Assembly: GCA_023251935.1 (NCBI GenBank)
Contig: JAHEXV010000013.1
Location: 1-49,239, forward strand
Direction of reading: 5' to 3'
From: a bacterium
Lineage (GTDB): Bacteria; Actinomycetota; Thermoleophilia; Solirubrobacterales; 70-9
Length of the DNA: 49,239 nt
Shown: piece after piece, positions 7,484-15,904 of the stretch
How the letters are laid out: the number at the start of each line of letters is the position of its first letter
How positions within the stretch are numbered: position 1 is the stretch's first letter
Position numbers and translations under genes: made by a program
Notes under the pieces: generated by a model
The model's database searches: none
The model's input: only the letters and a program-made list of their open reading frames with translations
What the model was told of the DNA's origin: nothing

Positions 7484-8541
7484 CCGTTCATCCCCATGTG
7501 CAGGTGGCTGAACACGTGGCAGTGGTAGAACCAGCGGCCGGGGTTGTCCTCGACGAACTCGAACGTGAACGACTCCCCCGGCCCGAGCGTCTTGGTGTCG
7601 AGCGCCTTACCGGTGCCTGGGTTGCCCTCGGTCCCGAATCCGCTCGTGTCCACCCAGCGATGGCCGTGCAGGTGGAAGGTGTGGAAGTCGTCGTCGAGGG
7701 CGATCACATGGAAGGCGACTCGCTGGCCGACGCGCGCTCGCAACGTCGGCGTGTTGCCGGCGTAGGCGCGGCCGTTGACGCACGCGAACTGCTGGTTGAG
7801 CTGGGTCGCCACCGGCGAGAAGCTGTGCATGATCAGGAAGAACTCCTTGTCGGGCGGGCTCGGCGCGCCCGGATCGCGGACGATCAGTGGGCCGAACATG
7901 CCCTTGAACACCGGCAGCGGGTCCATCGGGCCGTGGTCGTGATAGAGCCAGGTGCCCACCGAGTCCTCCCGGGCCTCCCAGACGTAGGTGAAGGTCCGGT
8001 TCTTCTGGACGAAGCCGCCCGGGTCGGTGAACCGGCCCTTGTAGGTGCCGTCCATCTCCTCGGCGTAGAAGATCCCGTGCGGGTGGATGGTCGTCGGGAC
8101 GTCGACGTGGTTCTGGAAGTGGACGACCACCTGCTCGCCGACCTCGGCCTCGATCAGCGGGCCGGGGATCGTCGCCGGGCCCAGCGGGGAGCCGAAGTTG
8201 GCGCTGTAGGGGCGGTAGGCGTAGGCCGGGAACCTGGTGCGACCCCTGACCCGGCTGTTCATCATCTGGTCGCGGCCGCTAGGGACGATGTCCCACTTGA
8301 CCTGCTCGGCGCGGATCCAGTACTGGCGGGTGTTGGCCTTCTTGCCCGCCCCGGCGGTGACCGCGCCGGCCTCGGCGGCGCCGTCGGGCTTTGCGACCCT
8401 GGGCGGGACGGGCACCCCCGCCGCCAGCTTGGCGACGTCAGCCGGCTGGTCGAGGGAGAGCCTGTGCCCCGCCAGGGTGCAGAAGAAGACCGCCCCGCCC
8501 CCGGCGAGCAGCTGTCGGCGGTCGAACTGCGTCGGGTCCAT
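7465..8541 (-). CDS. Two-domain multicopper oxidase, Tat-exported
   Basis: A 358-residue laccase-like enzyme expected to oxidise a substrate at a type 1 copper and reduce O2 at a trinuclear centre. A twin-arginine signal (FDRRQLLAGGG, residues 6-16) predicts folded export. All four copper motifs are present: His153/His155 (HPHG), His201/His203 (YHDHG), His287/His290/His292 (HTFHLHGH) and the HCH motif with His340, Cys341, His342, His346 and axial Met351. Only two cupredoxin domains fit the length, with the type 1 site in the second, as in small laccases (type B), which act as trimers. It follows a cupredoxin gene by 29 nt and overlaps the next one, so an electron-transfer partnership is likely. 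The substrate is unknown. Confidence 0.92.
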   Translation of the reverse strand: MDPTQFDRRQLLAGGGAVFFCTLAGHRLSLDQPADVAKLAAGVPVPPRVAKPDGAAEAGAVTAGAGKKANTRQYWIRAEQVKWDIVPSGRDQMMNSRVRGRTRFPAYAYRPYSANFGSPLGPATIPGPLIEAEVGEQVVVHFQNHVDVPTTIHPHGIFYAEEMDGTYKGRFTDPGGFVQKNRTFTYVWEAREDSVGTWLYHDHGPMDPLPVFKGMFGPLIVRDPGAPSPPDKEFFLIMHSFSPVATQLNQQFACVNGRAYAGNTPTLRARVGQRVAFHVIALDDDFHTFHLHGHRWVDTSGFGTEGNPGTGKALDTKTLGPGESFTFEFVEDNPGRWFYHCHVFSHLHMGMNGWYIVR

Positions 8542-8570
8542 GGTCGTCTAGCGCCGCTCGGGCGCCCACC

Positions 8571-8939
8571 TCAGTTGTGTACCGTCACGTTCATCTGCAT
8601 CTTGGTCGGGTGAATGCTGCAGATGAAGTGGTACTTCCCGAGTTTCGTGAACTTGCGCGTGAAGGTGTAGGTGGGGCTCGACGAGTTCTGGGACCAGAAG
8701 TTGGACTTCACCACTCCGGCGGGCGCCGTGGTGAGCCTGACGTTGTGGGTGTGGATCGTGTTCACCCACTTCCACTTCACCGAGCCCGTCTTGACCACAC
8801 CCACGTTCACCGGCGTGAAGAGGTCGTCTTTGACCTGGACGACCTTCGGCGTCAGGGCCTGCGCCGTCACGCCACCGCCCCCGAGCGCCAGGACCGAGGC
8901 CGCCGCCAGCAGGATGGCTGCTCTCCGCCCGGCGCGCAT
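8571..8939 (-). CDS. Exported small cupredoxin, cassette copy 2
   Basis: A 122-residue protein with an N-terminal signal peptide (residues 1-27, cleavage near TAQA) and a single plastocyanin/amicyanin-like fold. The type 1 copper ligands visible are His65 (HTHNVRL), Cys107 and His110 (ICSIH) and Met114. The ligand loop has one residue more between His and Met than amicyanin. It starts at ATG 8939, whose A is the last base of the beta-helix TGA stop (TGATG), so it is translated by coupling. It is a clear paralogue of 10486-10857 and probably shuttles electrons or copper outside the membrane. Confidence 0.85.
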   Translation of the reverse strand: MRAGRRAAILLAAASVLALGGGGVTAQALTPKVVQVKDDLFTPVNVGVVKTGSVKWKWVNTIHTHNVRLTTAPAGVVKSNFWSQNSSSPTYTFTRKFTKLGKYHFICSIHPTKMQMNVTVHN

Positions 8940-10318
8940 CACGAGCACGCTCCCAGGTTCCGGGTGTCGATCGGGGTGAGCCCCTCGAACGCCGGGTGGG
9001 AATGCTGGACCCAGGAGTCCTCCTGCGAACAGGGCGGAGTGCTGAGCACGTATCCGGCCAGCTCGCCGACCTGCCCGCTTCCCAGGCCCCCGTCCCCGGC
9101 GTTGGTGCCCGTGCCGATGTTGGGGGCCGGGCAGTTCGGATACAGGAAGCCCTGCGAATGGCTGGCGTCCCCGGTGACGTCGAAGCTCGACGACGTGTTG
9201 CCCGAGTAGCAGTTGCCCTTGCCGGAGCCGTCGTTGTAGAAGTCGAAGCGGTTGGTGTCGGTGCCGTTTCGACCCATCTGGTTGTCGATGAATCGATTCT
9301 TCTGGTTCAGCGCGCTGGCGTTGAAGGGATCCGAGAAGCTCCCGGCACCCCAGAAGAAGTTGCCGAAGATCTGGTTGTCCCGGACCACCCAGCCGTCCGA
9401 TCCGAACAGGATCACGCCGACCCCGGTCGGGTAGTTGATCGTCAGGTTGCCGATCTGGCCGAGGCCGCCGGAGACCGTCTCGACCGGCGAGTTCGGCAGG
9501 AAGTAGTTGAAGTTGTTCCAGAAGATCTCGTTGTCGCGGATCTTCCCGTTGGCATTCGGCTGGAACGCCTCGGAGTCGAGCGTGTTCGGGACGATGCCGG
9601 CGCCATTGTTGAAGAACTTGGAGTCGTGGATGTCCACGTACTTCGAGTTGGTGCCCGAGTAGCCGAGCACGTTCTGGTACGCCCGGTCGTGGTCGATCTG
9701 GGTCCACTTCGGGTCGGCCTGCGGAGGCGTCTCGCCGATGTAGATCGCCGAGTCCCCGTGCCCCCAGCCCTTCGAGTGGGTGATTCGCCCGCCGATGCAG
9801 CGCTTGGCGAACAGCCCGTAGGAGCGGTTGTGCGACGCGAGGTCGTTCTTCATCAAGAAGCCGTCGCAGTTGGTGGTCCCCGTGTCGGAATGGACGAAGA
9901 AGCCGTTGGTCTGGAAGTTCCTCGCCCAGAGGTTCTGGATCGTCAGGTGGTCGACGTTGGTCGCGTCGATCCCGTTCTGGGCAACCTCGTTGGTTCCGTT
10001 GAGCTTGGCGCCGTTCCCCTCGAGGATCGTGTTGCGCGGATTCCCGCTGGAGCCGACGAAGCTGAGGTCGTCATAGCGGTGGCCGACCAGCGTCACGCCC
10101 TCCTTGTAGGTGCCGGGCCGGATCTTGATCACCGAGTTCTTGCCCTTGTTGACCGCGTTCACGGCAGCGTGAACGCTCCCGTACTTGCAGCCGTGCTTGC
10201 AGACGATGAAAGTGTTCTGCGCCTTCGCGTGAGCGCCCGAGCCAGCCATCGCCGCCGGCGCAACGACCGCCACCGAAGCCGCGACCGCCGCCGCAATCAT
10301 CCCCATCCTCAGCCTCAT
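8939..10318 (-). CDS. Exported right-handed parallel beta-helix protein, cassette copy 2
   Basis: A 459-residue protein with a signal peptide (residues 1-29, AAMA) and a pectin-lyase-like parallel beta-helix of short Asn/Gly-rich turns (GVGVILFGSDGW, RDNQIFGNFFWG). A CKHGC pair lies close to the mature N-terminus, and further Cys at NCDGF, KRCIGG, GNCYSG, NCPAP and PPCSQ suggest several disulfides. The GWGHGDSAIYIGETPPQ and FKNDxAS-type turns are shared with copy 1. No catalytic triad of a known lyase is obvious, and NosD-type copper-handling beta-helices are a possible analogy only. ATG 10318 follows an AAAGGAG by 6 nt. The stop is fused to the cupredoxin start. Confidence 0.82.
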   Translation of the reverse strand: MRLRMGMIAAAVAASVAVVAPAAMAGSGAHAKAQNTFIVCKHGCKYGSVHAAVNAVNKGKNSVIKIRPGTYKEGVTLVGHRYDDLSFVGSSGNPRNTILEGNGAKLNGTNEVAQNGIDATNVDHLTIQNLWARNFQTNGFFVHSDTGTTNCDGFLMKNDLASHNRSYGLFAKRCIGGRITHSKGWGHGDSAIYIGETPPQADPKWTQIDHDRAYQNVLGYSGTNSKYVDIHDSKFFNNGAGIVPNTLDSEAFQPNANGKIRDNEIFWNNFNYFLPNSPVETVSGGLGQIGNLTINYPTGVGVILFGSDGWVVRDNQIFGNFFWGAGSFSDPFNASALNQKNRFIDNQMGRNGTDTNRFDFYNDGSGKGNCYSGNTSSSFDVTGDASHSQGFLYPNCPAPNIGTGTNAGDGGLGSGQVGELAGYVLSTPPCSQEDSWVQHSHPAFEGLTPIDTRNLGACS

Positions 10319-10371
10319 GCCTCTCCTTTCGTGCGCCGCGCCCCGGCGCCCATGCGGCGAATTCTTCGCCC

Positions 10372-10408
10372 GGCCGAGAGATCCCCGGCCCCCCATGACT
10401 TGCGATCC
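10372..10408 (-). ncRNA. Conserved 5'-leader element, cassette copy 2
   Basis: This 37-nt block is 35/37 identical to 12296-12332 and lies at the same distance (54 nt) from the ATG in both cassettes, while the flanks have diverged. It contains a GGCCGGG/CTCGGCC stem with a GATCT loop. Its CTCTC could alternatively pair with GAGAG of the Shine-Dalgarno region. A GATAAT box at 10439-10434 would give a leader of about 110 nt containing it. This is a candidate cis-regulatory RNA; no known riboswitch class is claimed. Confidence 0.45.
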
Positions 10409-10485
10409 GTTCCGGGCTGCAAGCGGGCGAAAGATTATCGGAATCGCGCCCACGCGGCTTGCGGGGCCTCCGGGCGGCGCCGCTC

Positions 10486-10857
10486 TCACCTGCGGACCTT
10501 GACGTCCATCTGCATCTCGATCGGGTGAATCGTGCAGATGAAGTGGTACTTGCCCGGCTTCTTGAACCGCTTGGTGAAACGGTAGGTGGGGCTCGACGAG
10601 GTCTGAGAGCGGAACTTGGACTTCCTCACGCCGTCGGGCGCCTTCGTGAGCTTGACGTTGTGCGGAAGGATGACGTCCTTCCACGACCACCTGATCTTGC
10701 GACCCTTGCCAATCTTGACCTCGACCGGGGTGTAGTAGTTGTCGTGGAGGTCGACGACCTTCGGCGTCGCCGTCCTCGCCGTCCCAACGCCCGCGAGCGC
10801 CAGCACGGACGCGGCCGTGACTGCCAGCAGCGCGACGATCGCCCGCCTTCCGCGCAT
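10486..10857 (-). CDS. Exported small cupredoxin, cassette copy 1
   Basis: A 123-residue paralogue of the 8571 gene. The signal peptide is residues 1-29 and the domain is a single cupredoxin with His66 (LPHNVKL), Cys108 and His111 (ICTIH) and Met115. Compared with copy 2 it is much more basic (KKPGK, KGRK), which could suit a different partner. TGATG fusion with the preceding beta-helix stop at 10857 repeats the copy 2 arrangement exactly. The following gene (copy 2 beta-helix) starts 167 nt further on with its own leader and promoter-like box. Confidence 0.85.
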   Translation of the reverse strand: MRGRRAIVALLAVTAASVLALAGVGTARTATPKVVDLHDNYYTPVEVKIGKGRKIRWSWKDVILPHNVKLTKAPDGVRKSKFRSQTSSSPTYRFTKRFKKPGKYHFICTIHPIEMQMDVKVRR

Positions 10858-12242
10858 CAGGAGCAGTCCCCGAAATCCTTGGTGTCGATCGGGGTGAGCC
10901 CCTTGAAGGGCGGGTGGGCGTGCTCGACCCAGGAGTCCTGCTGCTTGCAGGGCGGGCTGGCGGTCACGTACTTGGACAGCTCGCCAACCTGGCCGCTCGT
11001 CAGCAGGACGCCATCACCCGCGTCGGTGCCCGTGCCGGCGCTCGCCGGCGCGGGGCAGGTCGGATACAGGAAGGCCTGGGAATGGGTGGCGGTCGCCGTG
11101 ACGTCAAACCTCGACGACGAGTTGCCCGAGAAGCAGTTGCCCTTGCCAGAGCCGTCGTTGAAGAAGTCGAAGCGGTTCTTGTCGGTCCCGCCCCGGCTCA
11201 TCTTGTTGTCGATGAAGCGGTTGCGCTCGTTGACCGCGTCGTGGCCGGAGTTGAACGGGTCGGAGAAGCTGGCCGTGCCCCACATGAAGTTGCCGAAGAT
11301 CCTGTTGTCCTTGACCGTCCAGCCGTCCGATCCGAACAGCACCACGCCGATCCCGGTCGGGTAGTTGTAGAGGCCGCCTGGCCCGAGGCCGCCGGAGACC
11401 GTCTCCACCGGCGAGTCCGGCAGGTAGTAGTTGAAGTTGTTCCAGAAGATCGCGTTGTGGTGAATCCTGCCGTCGGCGTTCGGCTCGAAGCGCTCGGAGT
11501 CGAGCGTGTTCGGGACCACCCCGGCGCCGTTGTTGAAGAACTCCGAGTGGTGGATGTTCACGTACTTGGAGTTGGTGCCCGAGTAGCCGAGCACGTTCTC
11601 GTAGGCGACGTCGTGGTCGATCTGGGTCCACTTCGGGTTCTTCTGCGGGGGCGTCTCGCCGATGTAGATCGCCGAGTCGCCATGCCCCCAGCCCGCAGAC
11701 CGGGTGATCCGCCCGCCGATACAGCGCTTCGCGAACAGTCCGTAGGACCGGTTGAACGACGCCAGGTCGTTCTTCATCAGGAAGCCCTTGCAGTTGGTGG
11801 TCCCATTGTCCGCGTGGACGAAGAAGCCGTTGGTCTCGAAGTTCCGCGCCCACAGGTTCTTGATCTTCAGCCCGTCGACGTTGGTGGCGTCGATCGCGTT
11901 CTGGGCGACCTCGTGGGAGTCCCCGTTGAGCTTCGCGCCCCTGCCCTCGAACACGGCCCTGCGCGGGTTCTCGCTCGTGCCGACGAAGCTGAGGCCGTCG
12001 TAGCGGTGGCCGACCAGCGTCACGCCCTCGTTGTAGGTGCCGGGCCTGATCCTGATCAGCGAGTTGGAGCCCTTGTTGACCGCGTCGAGCGCCTTGTGGA
12101 CGCTCCGGTACTGGCAGCCGTGCTTGCAGACGACGAAGACCTTCTGCCGCTTGGCGTGGGCGTCCGAACCCATCGCCGGCGCCCCGCCGACCGCCAGCGA
12201 AACCGCGATCGCCGCCGCGAAAGTCCCCTTCCTCAGCTTCAT
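10857..12242 (-). CDS. Exported right-handed parallel beta-helix protein, cassette copy 1
   Basis: A 461-residue homologue of the 8939 gene along its whole length, with the same landmarks: CKHGC after the signal peptide, LVGHRYD, GFFVHADNGTTNC, GWGHGDSAIYIGETPP, GFLYPT-type end and a Cys-terminated tail (DFGDCS). The signal peptide is residues 1-24 (APAMG). ATG 12242 has AAAGGAG six nt upstream. The two copies differ by many substitutions and small indels, so the duplication is not recent. The function is not recognised; fixed pairing with a blue-copper protein suggests a structural or copper-loading role at the cell surface (inference). Confidence 0.82.
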   Translation of the reverse strand: MKLRKGTFAAAIAVSLAVGGAPAMGSDAHAKRQKVFVVCKHGCQYRSVHKALDAVNKGSNSLIRIRPGTYNEGVTLVGHRYDGLSFVGTSENPRRAVFEGRGAKLNGDSHEVAQNAIDATNVDGLKIKNLWARNFETNGFFVHADNGTTNCKGFLMKNDLASFNRSYGLFAKRCIGGRITRSAGWGHGDSAIYIGETPPQKNPKWTQIDHDVAYENVLGYSGTNSKYVNIHHSEFFNNGAGVVPNTLDSERFEPNADGRIHHNAIFWNNFNYYLPDSPVETVSGGLGPGGLYNYPTGIGVVLFGSDGWTVKDNRIFGNFMWGTASFSDPFNSGHDAVNERNRFIDNKMSRGGTDKNRFDFFNDGSGKGNCFSGNSSSRFDVTATATHSQAFLYPTCPAPASAGTGTDAGDGVLLTSGQVGELSKYVTASPPCKQQDSWVEHAHPPFKGLTPIDTKDFGDCS

Positions 12243-12295
12243 GCGTCTCCTTTCGTGCGCCGCGGCTCAGGCCGTCTTCGGCGAGTTATATGCCT

Positions 12296-12332
12296 GGCCG
12301 GGAGATCCCCGGCCCCCCATGACCTGCGATCC
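12296..12332 (-). ncRNA. Conserved 5'-leader element, cassette copy 1
   Basis: This is the partner of 10372-10408. Here the stem GGCCGGG/CCCGGCC is fully paired around a GATCT loop, and TCTCC can instead pair with GGAGA of the Shine-Dalgarno sequence. The position opposite the changed SD base has changed too, which looks compensatory. TAGTCT at 12362-12357 is the probable -10 box. Confidence 0.45.
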
Positions 12333-12362
12333 ACGCCGGACCCGCAAGCGCGGTCAAGACTA

Positions 12363-12389
12363 GACAAGTCACGCCCGCGGAGGCTTGTC
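12363..12389. promoter_or_regulatory. Inverted repeat upstream of bioA
   Basis: GACAAG (12363-12368) and CTTGTC (12384-12389) with a 15-nt spacer lie between the divergent beta-helix and bioA promoters. The half-site orientation does not match BirA, and the sequence is not an obvious BioQ box. A biotin or copper-block regulator could bind here, but this is a weak call. Confidence 0.3.
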
Positions 12390-12417
12390 GAGCTTCCGCC
12401 GGGCGGCCTTCTATGGT
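12385..12417 (+). promoter_or_regulatory. bioA promoter region
   Basis: TATGGT (12412-12417) lies 8 nt before the ATG, with TTGTCG at 12385-12390 as a poorly spaced -35. Pairing TTGTCG instead with TTCTAT (12409-12414) gives an 18-nt spacer. In either case the 5' leader is only a few bases long and has no Shine-Dalgarno. Confidence 0.45.
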
Positions 12418-12425
12418 CGCCCGCG

Positions 12426-13778
<1,353 letters not shown>

Positions 13779-13795
13779 CTTCGAAGGCCCGCTAG

Positions 13796-13824
13796 TTGCA
13801 CCGCGCCGGCGGGTGGCCGATATT
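13796..13824 (+). promoter_or_regulatory. Promoter of the ECF sigma gene
   Basis: TTGCAC (13796-13801), 17 nt and GATATT (13819-13824), with the ATG at 13832 only seven nt beyond the -10. The transcript is therefore likely to be leaderless. Confidence 0.4.
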
Positions 13825-13831
13825 GGGTGTG

Positions 13832-14398
13832 ATGAGAGGAGCGACCGCGCGTAGTAGTGGCGTGGAGGAGACGCTCACCGCACCCGCCGCCGAGCTGCCG
13901 AGCGAGTCCGAGGCCGAGTTCGAGCAGCTCTACAGGCGAAGCCGCGACGACCTCTACGCGTACGTCGCCGGCCTGCTGCGGGACCGCGCGGCGGCCGAGG
14001 ACGTCACGGCCCTCGCCTTCGAGCGGGCCTATCGCCGCCGCCGCTCCTTCAACCCGAAGCGCGGAACCCGGCGCGCCTGGCTGTTCGGGATCGCGCGCAA
14101 CGCCGCCCTCGACGAGCTGCGCCGCCGTCGCCGCCAGGCGACCCTCGCCACCGAGCCCGTCGACGACGCCGCGATCGCCCCCGAGCAGGGCGCCGAGGTG
14201 GCGCTTCGGCGGGCGGCGCTGCGGGGGGCGATCGCCTCGCTGGCGCCGCGCGAGCGAGAGCTGGTGGCGCTGAAGTTCTTCGCCGGGCTGACCAACTCGG
14301 AGATCGCCGCCGTGATCGGCGTCTCGGAGACCAACGCGGGCACCCGGCTCCACCGGATGATCGAGAAGCTGAGGAGGGCATGCGATGAGGCTGCGTGA
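13832..14398 (+). CDS. ECF-type RNA polymerase sigma factor
   Basis: A 188-residue sigma-70 family protein with regions 2 and 4 only. Region 2 is at about residues 28-100 (FEQLYRRSRDDLYAYVAGLL, then TRRAWLFGIARN). Region 4 is at about 128-182 (LAPRERELVALKFFAGLTNS, EIAAVIGVSETNAGTRLHR). ATG 13832 was chosen because a promoter ends just before it; GTG at 13862 is possible, and a longer frame from 13796 would overlap the -35. The gene overlaps the following DUF4349 membrane protein by 14 nt, a typical sigma/anti-sigma arrangement. The target promoters and signal are unknown. Confidence 0.9.
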   Translation: MRGATARSSGVEETLTAPAAELPSESEAEFEQLYRRSRDDLYAYVAGLLRDRAAAEDVTALAFERAYRRRRSFNPKRGTRRAWLFGIARNAALDELRRRRRQATLATEPVDDAAIAPEQGAEVALRRAALRGAIASLAPRERELVALKFFAGLTNSEIAAVIGVSETNAGTRLHRMIEKLRRACDEAA

Positions 14399-15668
14399 GC
14401 GCGAGATGCCGCTCGACTCCGAGATCGAGCGCGAGCTCGAGGCCCTCGACCGTGCCCTGGCCGGCGCGCCCGTCGATCGGGACCTGGAGGGAATCGCGGA
14501 GCTCGCCCGGGAGCTCCGCGCCGAGCGGCCCCAGCCATCCGCCGAGGCCGAGGAGGCGCTCGACGGGCTGGCGGCGGGCGGCTTTTCCCCCCGTCCCTCG
14601 GATCGACTGGGCCGCGCCTCGCGGCGCGCCTCCGACGCGATCAACGGCCTTCGCGCCCGGGGCGCGCGGAGGCTGATCCCGGCCCTCGGTGCGGCGACCG
14701 TCTTCCTCGTCGCGGCCGGGGTGGGAATCTCCGCCAGCGGCCTGTTCGACGGCGGCCAGGGCGGCGTCGCGCCGCAGAGCGCGCAGAACAGCAAGGCCGA
14801 GCTGGCCGGGAAGGCACAGTCGATCAAGCCCAGCGCGACAACGGATTCTGCCACCGCGCCATCGGTGTCCGCGGGTGGTGCGCCCCCTGCCACGGACCAA
14901 TTCAGAGCCAAGCTCCCACCAGCGAGCGGAGCCCGGTCCGGTCTCGCTCTTGGCACCGTGAGCAACTCGGACCGCGCGGTCGCGCGCAACGTCGACCTCG
15001 AGCTCTCGACCGCCCCCGATGACTTCCGCGACGCCGCCGACGGGGTGCTCGACGTGGTCCGCGATCATCGCGGCTTCGTGCTCAGCTCGCACGTCTCCGG
15101 CGGCGATCCCGGGGTCAAGGGGGCCGAGCGCGGGCACGCGAGCTTCGAGCTCCGGATCCCCGCCGGGGAGCTCTCGGCGGCGATGGGCGATCTCTCCGAC
15201 CTCGGCCACGTCGTCTCGCGCACCGACGGCACCCTGGACATCACGAAGCGCTTCGTCTCCGCCCGCCAGCGGATCGATGCCCTGACCGCCGCCCGCGACA
15301 GGCTGCTGCGGGAGCTCGGCGAGGCCGCGACGATCCAAGAGCAGCGGAGCATCAGGGCCCGGCTACGGATCGTCGAGAGGCGGCTCGCCGCCGCGCATCA
15401 CGACCTCGCCAGGGCGCAGCAGCGCGTCCACCTGGTCCCCGTCAGCGTCGGCATCACCGCCGATGAACATTCGGCCTCGGGCGGCGCGTGGACGATCGGC
15501 GACGCCTTCCACGACGCCGGGCGGGTGCTAACGGTCACCGCCGGCGCGGCCCTGGTCGGCGCGGCGGCGCTGCTGCCGTTCGCCCTGCTGGCCGTGCTGG
15601 TCGCCGTCGGCTGGCGCGGCTGGTTGCGCCGTCAGCGCAGCCGGGCGCTAGACGCCTCCCCCGGTTGA
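14385..15668 (+). CDS. DUF4349 membrane protein, putative anti-sigma factor
   Basis: A 427-residue protein. The cytoplasmic N-terminal part (1-95) is acidic and helical; a membrane segment follows at about 96-117, then a low-complexity Ser/Ala/Thr linker. The DUF4349 core is at about 190-370, with RNVDLELSTAPDDF, RHASFELRIPAG-like strands and a long coiled coil (IQEQRSIRARLRIVERRL). A second membrane helix is at about 382-408 with a basic end. Overlap with the ECF sigma gene suggests the N-terminal region binds and holds the sigma factor, with the DUF4349 domain sensing outside; this is inference from synteny and topology. It has no HxxxCxxC zinc anti-sigma motif. An ATG at 14406 is an alternative start. 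Confidence 0.8.
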   Translation: MRLREREMPLDSEIERELEALDRALAGAPVDRDLEGIAELARELRAERPQPSAEAEEALDGLAAGGFSPRPSDRLGRASRRASDAINGLRARGARRLIPALGAATVFLVAAGVGISASGLFDGGQGGVAPQSAQNSKAELAGKAQSIKPSATTDSATAPSVSAGGAPPATDQFRAKLPPASGARSGLALGTVSNSDRAVARNVDLELSTAPDDFRDAADGVLDVVRDHRGFVLSSHVSGGDPGVKGAERGHASFELRIPAGELSAAMGDLSDLGHVVSRTDGTLDITKRFVSARQRIDALTAARDRLLRELGEAATIQEQRSIRARLRIVERRLAAAHHDLARAQQRVHLVPVSVGITADEHSASGGAWTIGDAFHDAGRVLTVTAGAALVGAAALLPFALLAVLVAVGWRGWLRRQRSRALDASPG

Positions 15669-15678
15669 TCGTCCGCGG

Positions 15679-15864
15679 CTAGTCCTCGTAGGGCTCGAAG
15701 TCGGCCTTGCGGGCGCCGCAGACGGGGCAGAACCAGTCGTCGGGGATCTGGTCGAACGGGGTGCCCGGGGGGATGCCCCCGTCGGGGTCACCCTCGTCGG
15801 GGTCGTAGATGAACCCGCACGAGGTGCAGATCCAGAGCTGCGCGGTCTCCGTCTCGGTCGTCAC
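15679..15864 (-). CDS. Rubredoxin
   Basis: A 61-residue iron protein with the paired knuckles CTSCGFIYD (Cys13, Cys16) and CPVCGARK (Cys46, Cys49) that hold one Fe. The [19 protein letters not shown] segment between them is characteristic. It serves as a one-electron carrier in the cytoplasm, for example for alkane hydroxylases or peroxide reduction. No partner is adjacent, so the partner is unknown. The GTG start has a TAAGCT box eight nt upstream. It converges with the DUF4349 gene with only 10 nt between the stops. Confidence 0.95.
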   Translation of the reverse strand: MTTETETAQLWICTSCGFIYDPDEGDPDGGIPPGTPFDQIPDDWFCPVCGARKADFEPYED

Positions 15865-15872
15865 GGCGCGTC

Positions 15873-15878
15873 AGCTTA
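15873..15878 (-). promoter_or_regulatory. -10 box (TAAGCT) of rubredoxin gene
   Basis: It lies 8 nt before the GTG start, which implies a leaderless or nearly leaderless mRNA. Confidence 0.4.
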
Positions 15879-15904
15879 CCGAGCGCGATCGGACCCTCGG
15901 CGGG

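Larger units (their letters stand above)
8571..12362 (-). repeat. Tandem duplication of beta-helix plus cupredoxin cassette
   Basis: The units 12362-10486 and 10439-8571 are head-to-tail copies. Each has a promoter-like box (TAGTCT or GATAAT), a leader of about 110 nt with a shared 37-nt element, a beta-helix gene, a TGATG junction and a cupredoxin gene. Homology covers coding and upstream regions, so the whole transcription unit was duplicated. Confidence 0.8.

Noticed and set aside
10372-10408. Known riboswitch (cyclic di-GMP or cyclic di-AMP class) in the cassette leader
   Set aside because: I could not align the block with the conserved core of either class; reported as an unassigned element.
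8996-11364. Large plus-strand open frames opposite the beta-helix genes
   Set aside because: Val/Arg/Asp-rich shadow translations; the minus strand has signal peptides, copper ligands and duplicated structure.
12363-12389. BirA operator upstream of bioA
   Set aside because: The half-sites are GACAAG/CTTGTC in the opposite orientation to the BirA consensus; kept only as an unassigned inverted repeat.
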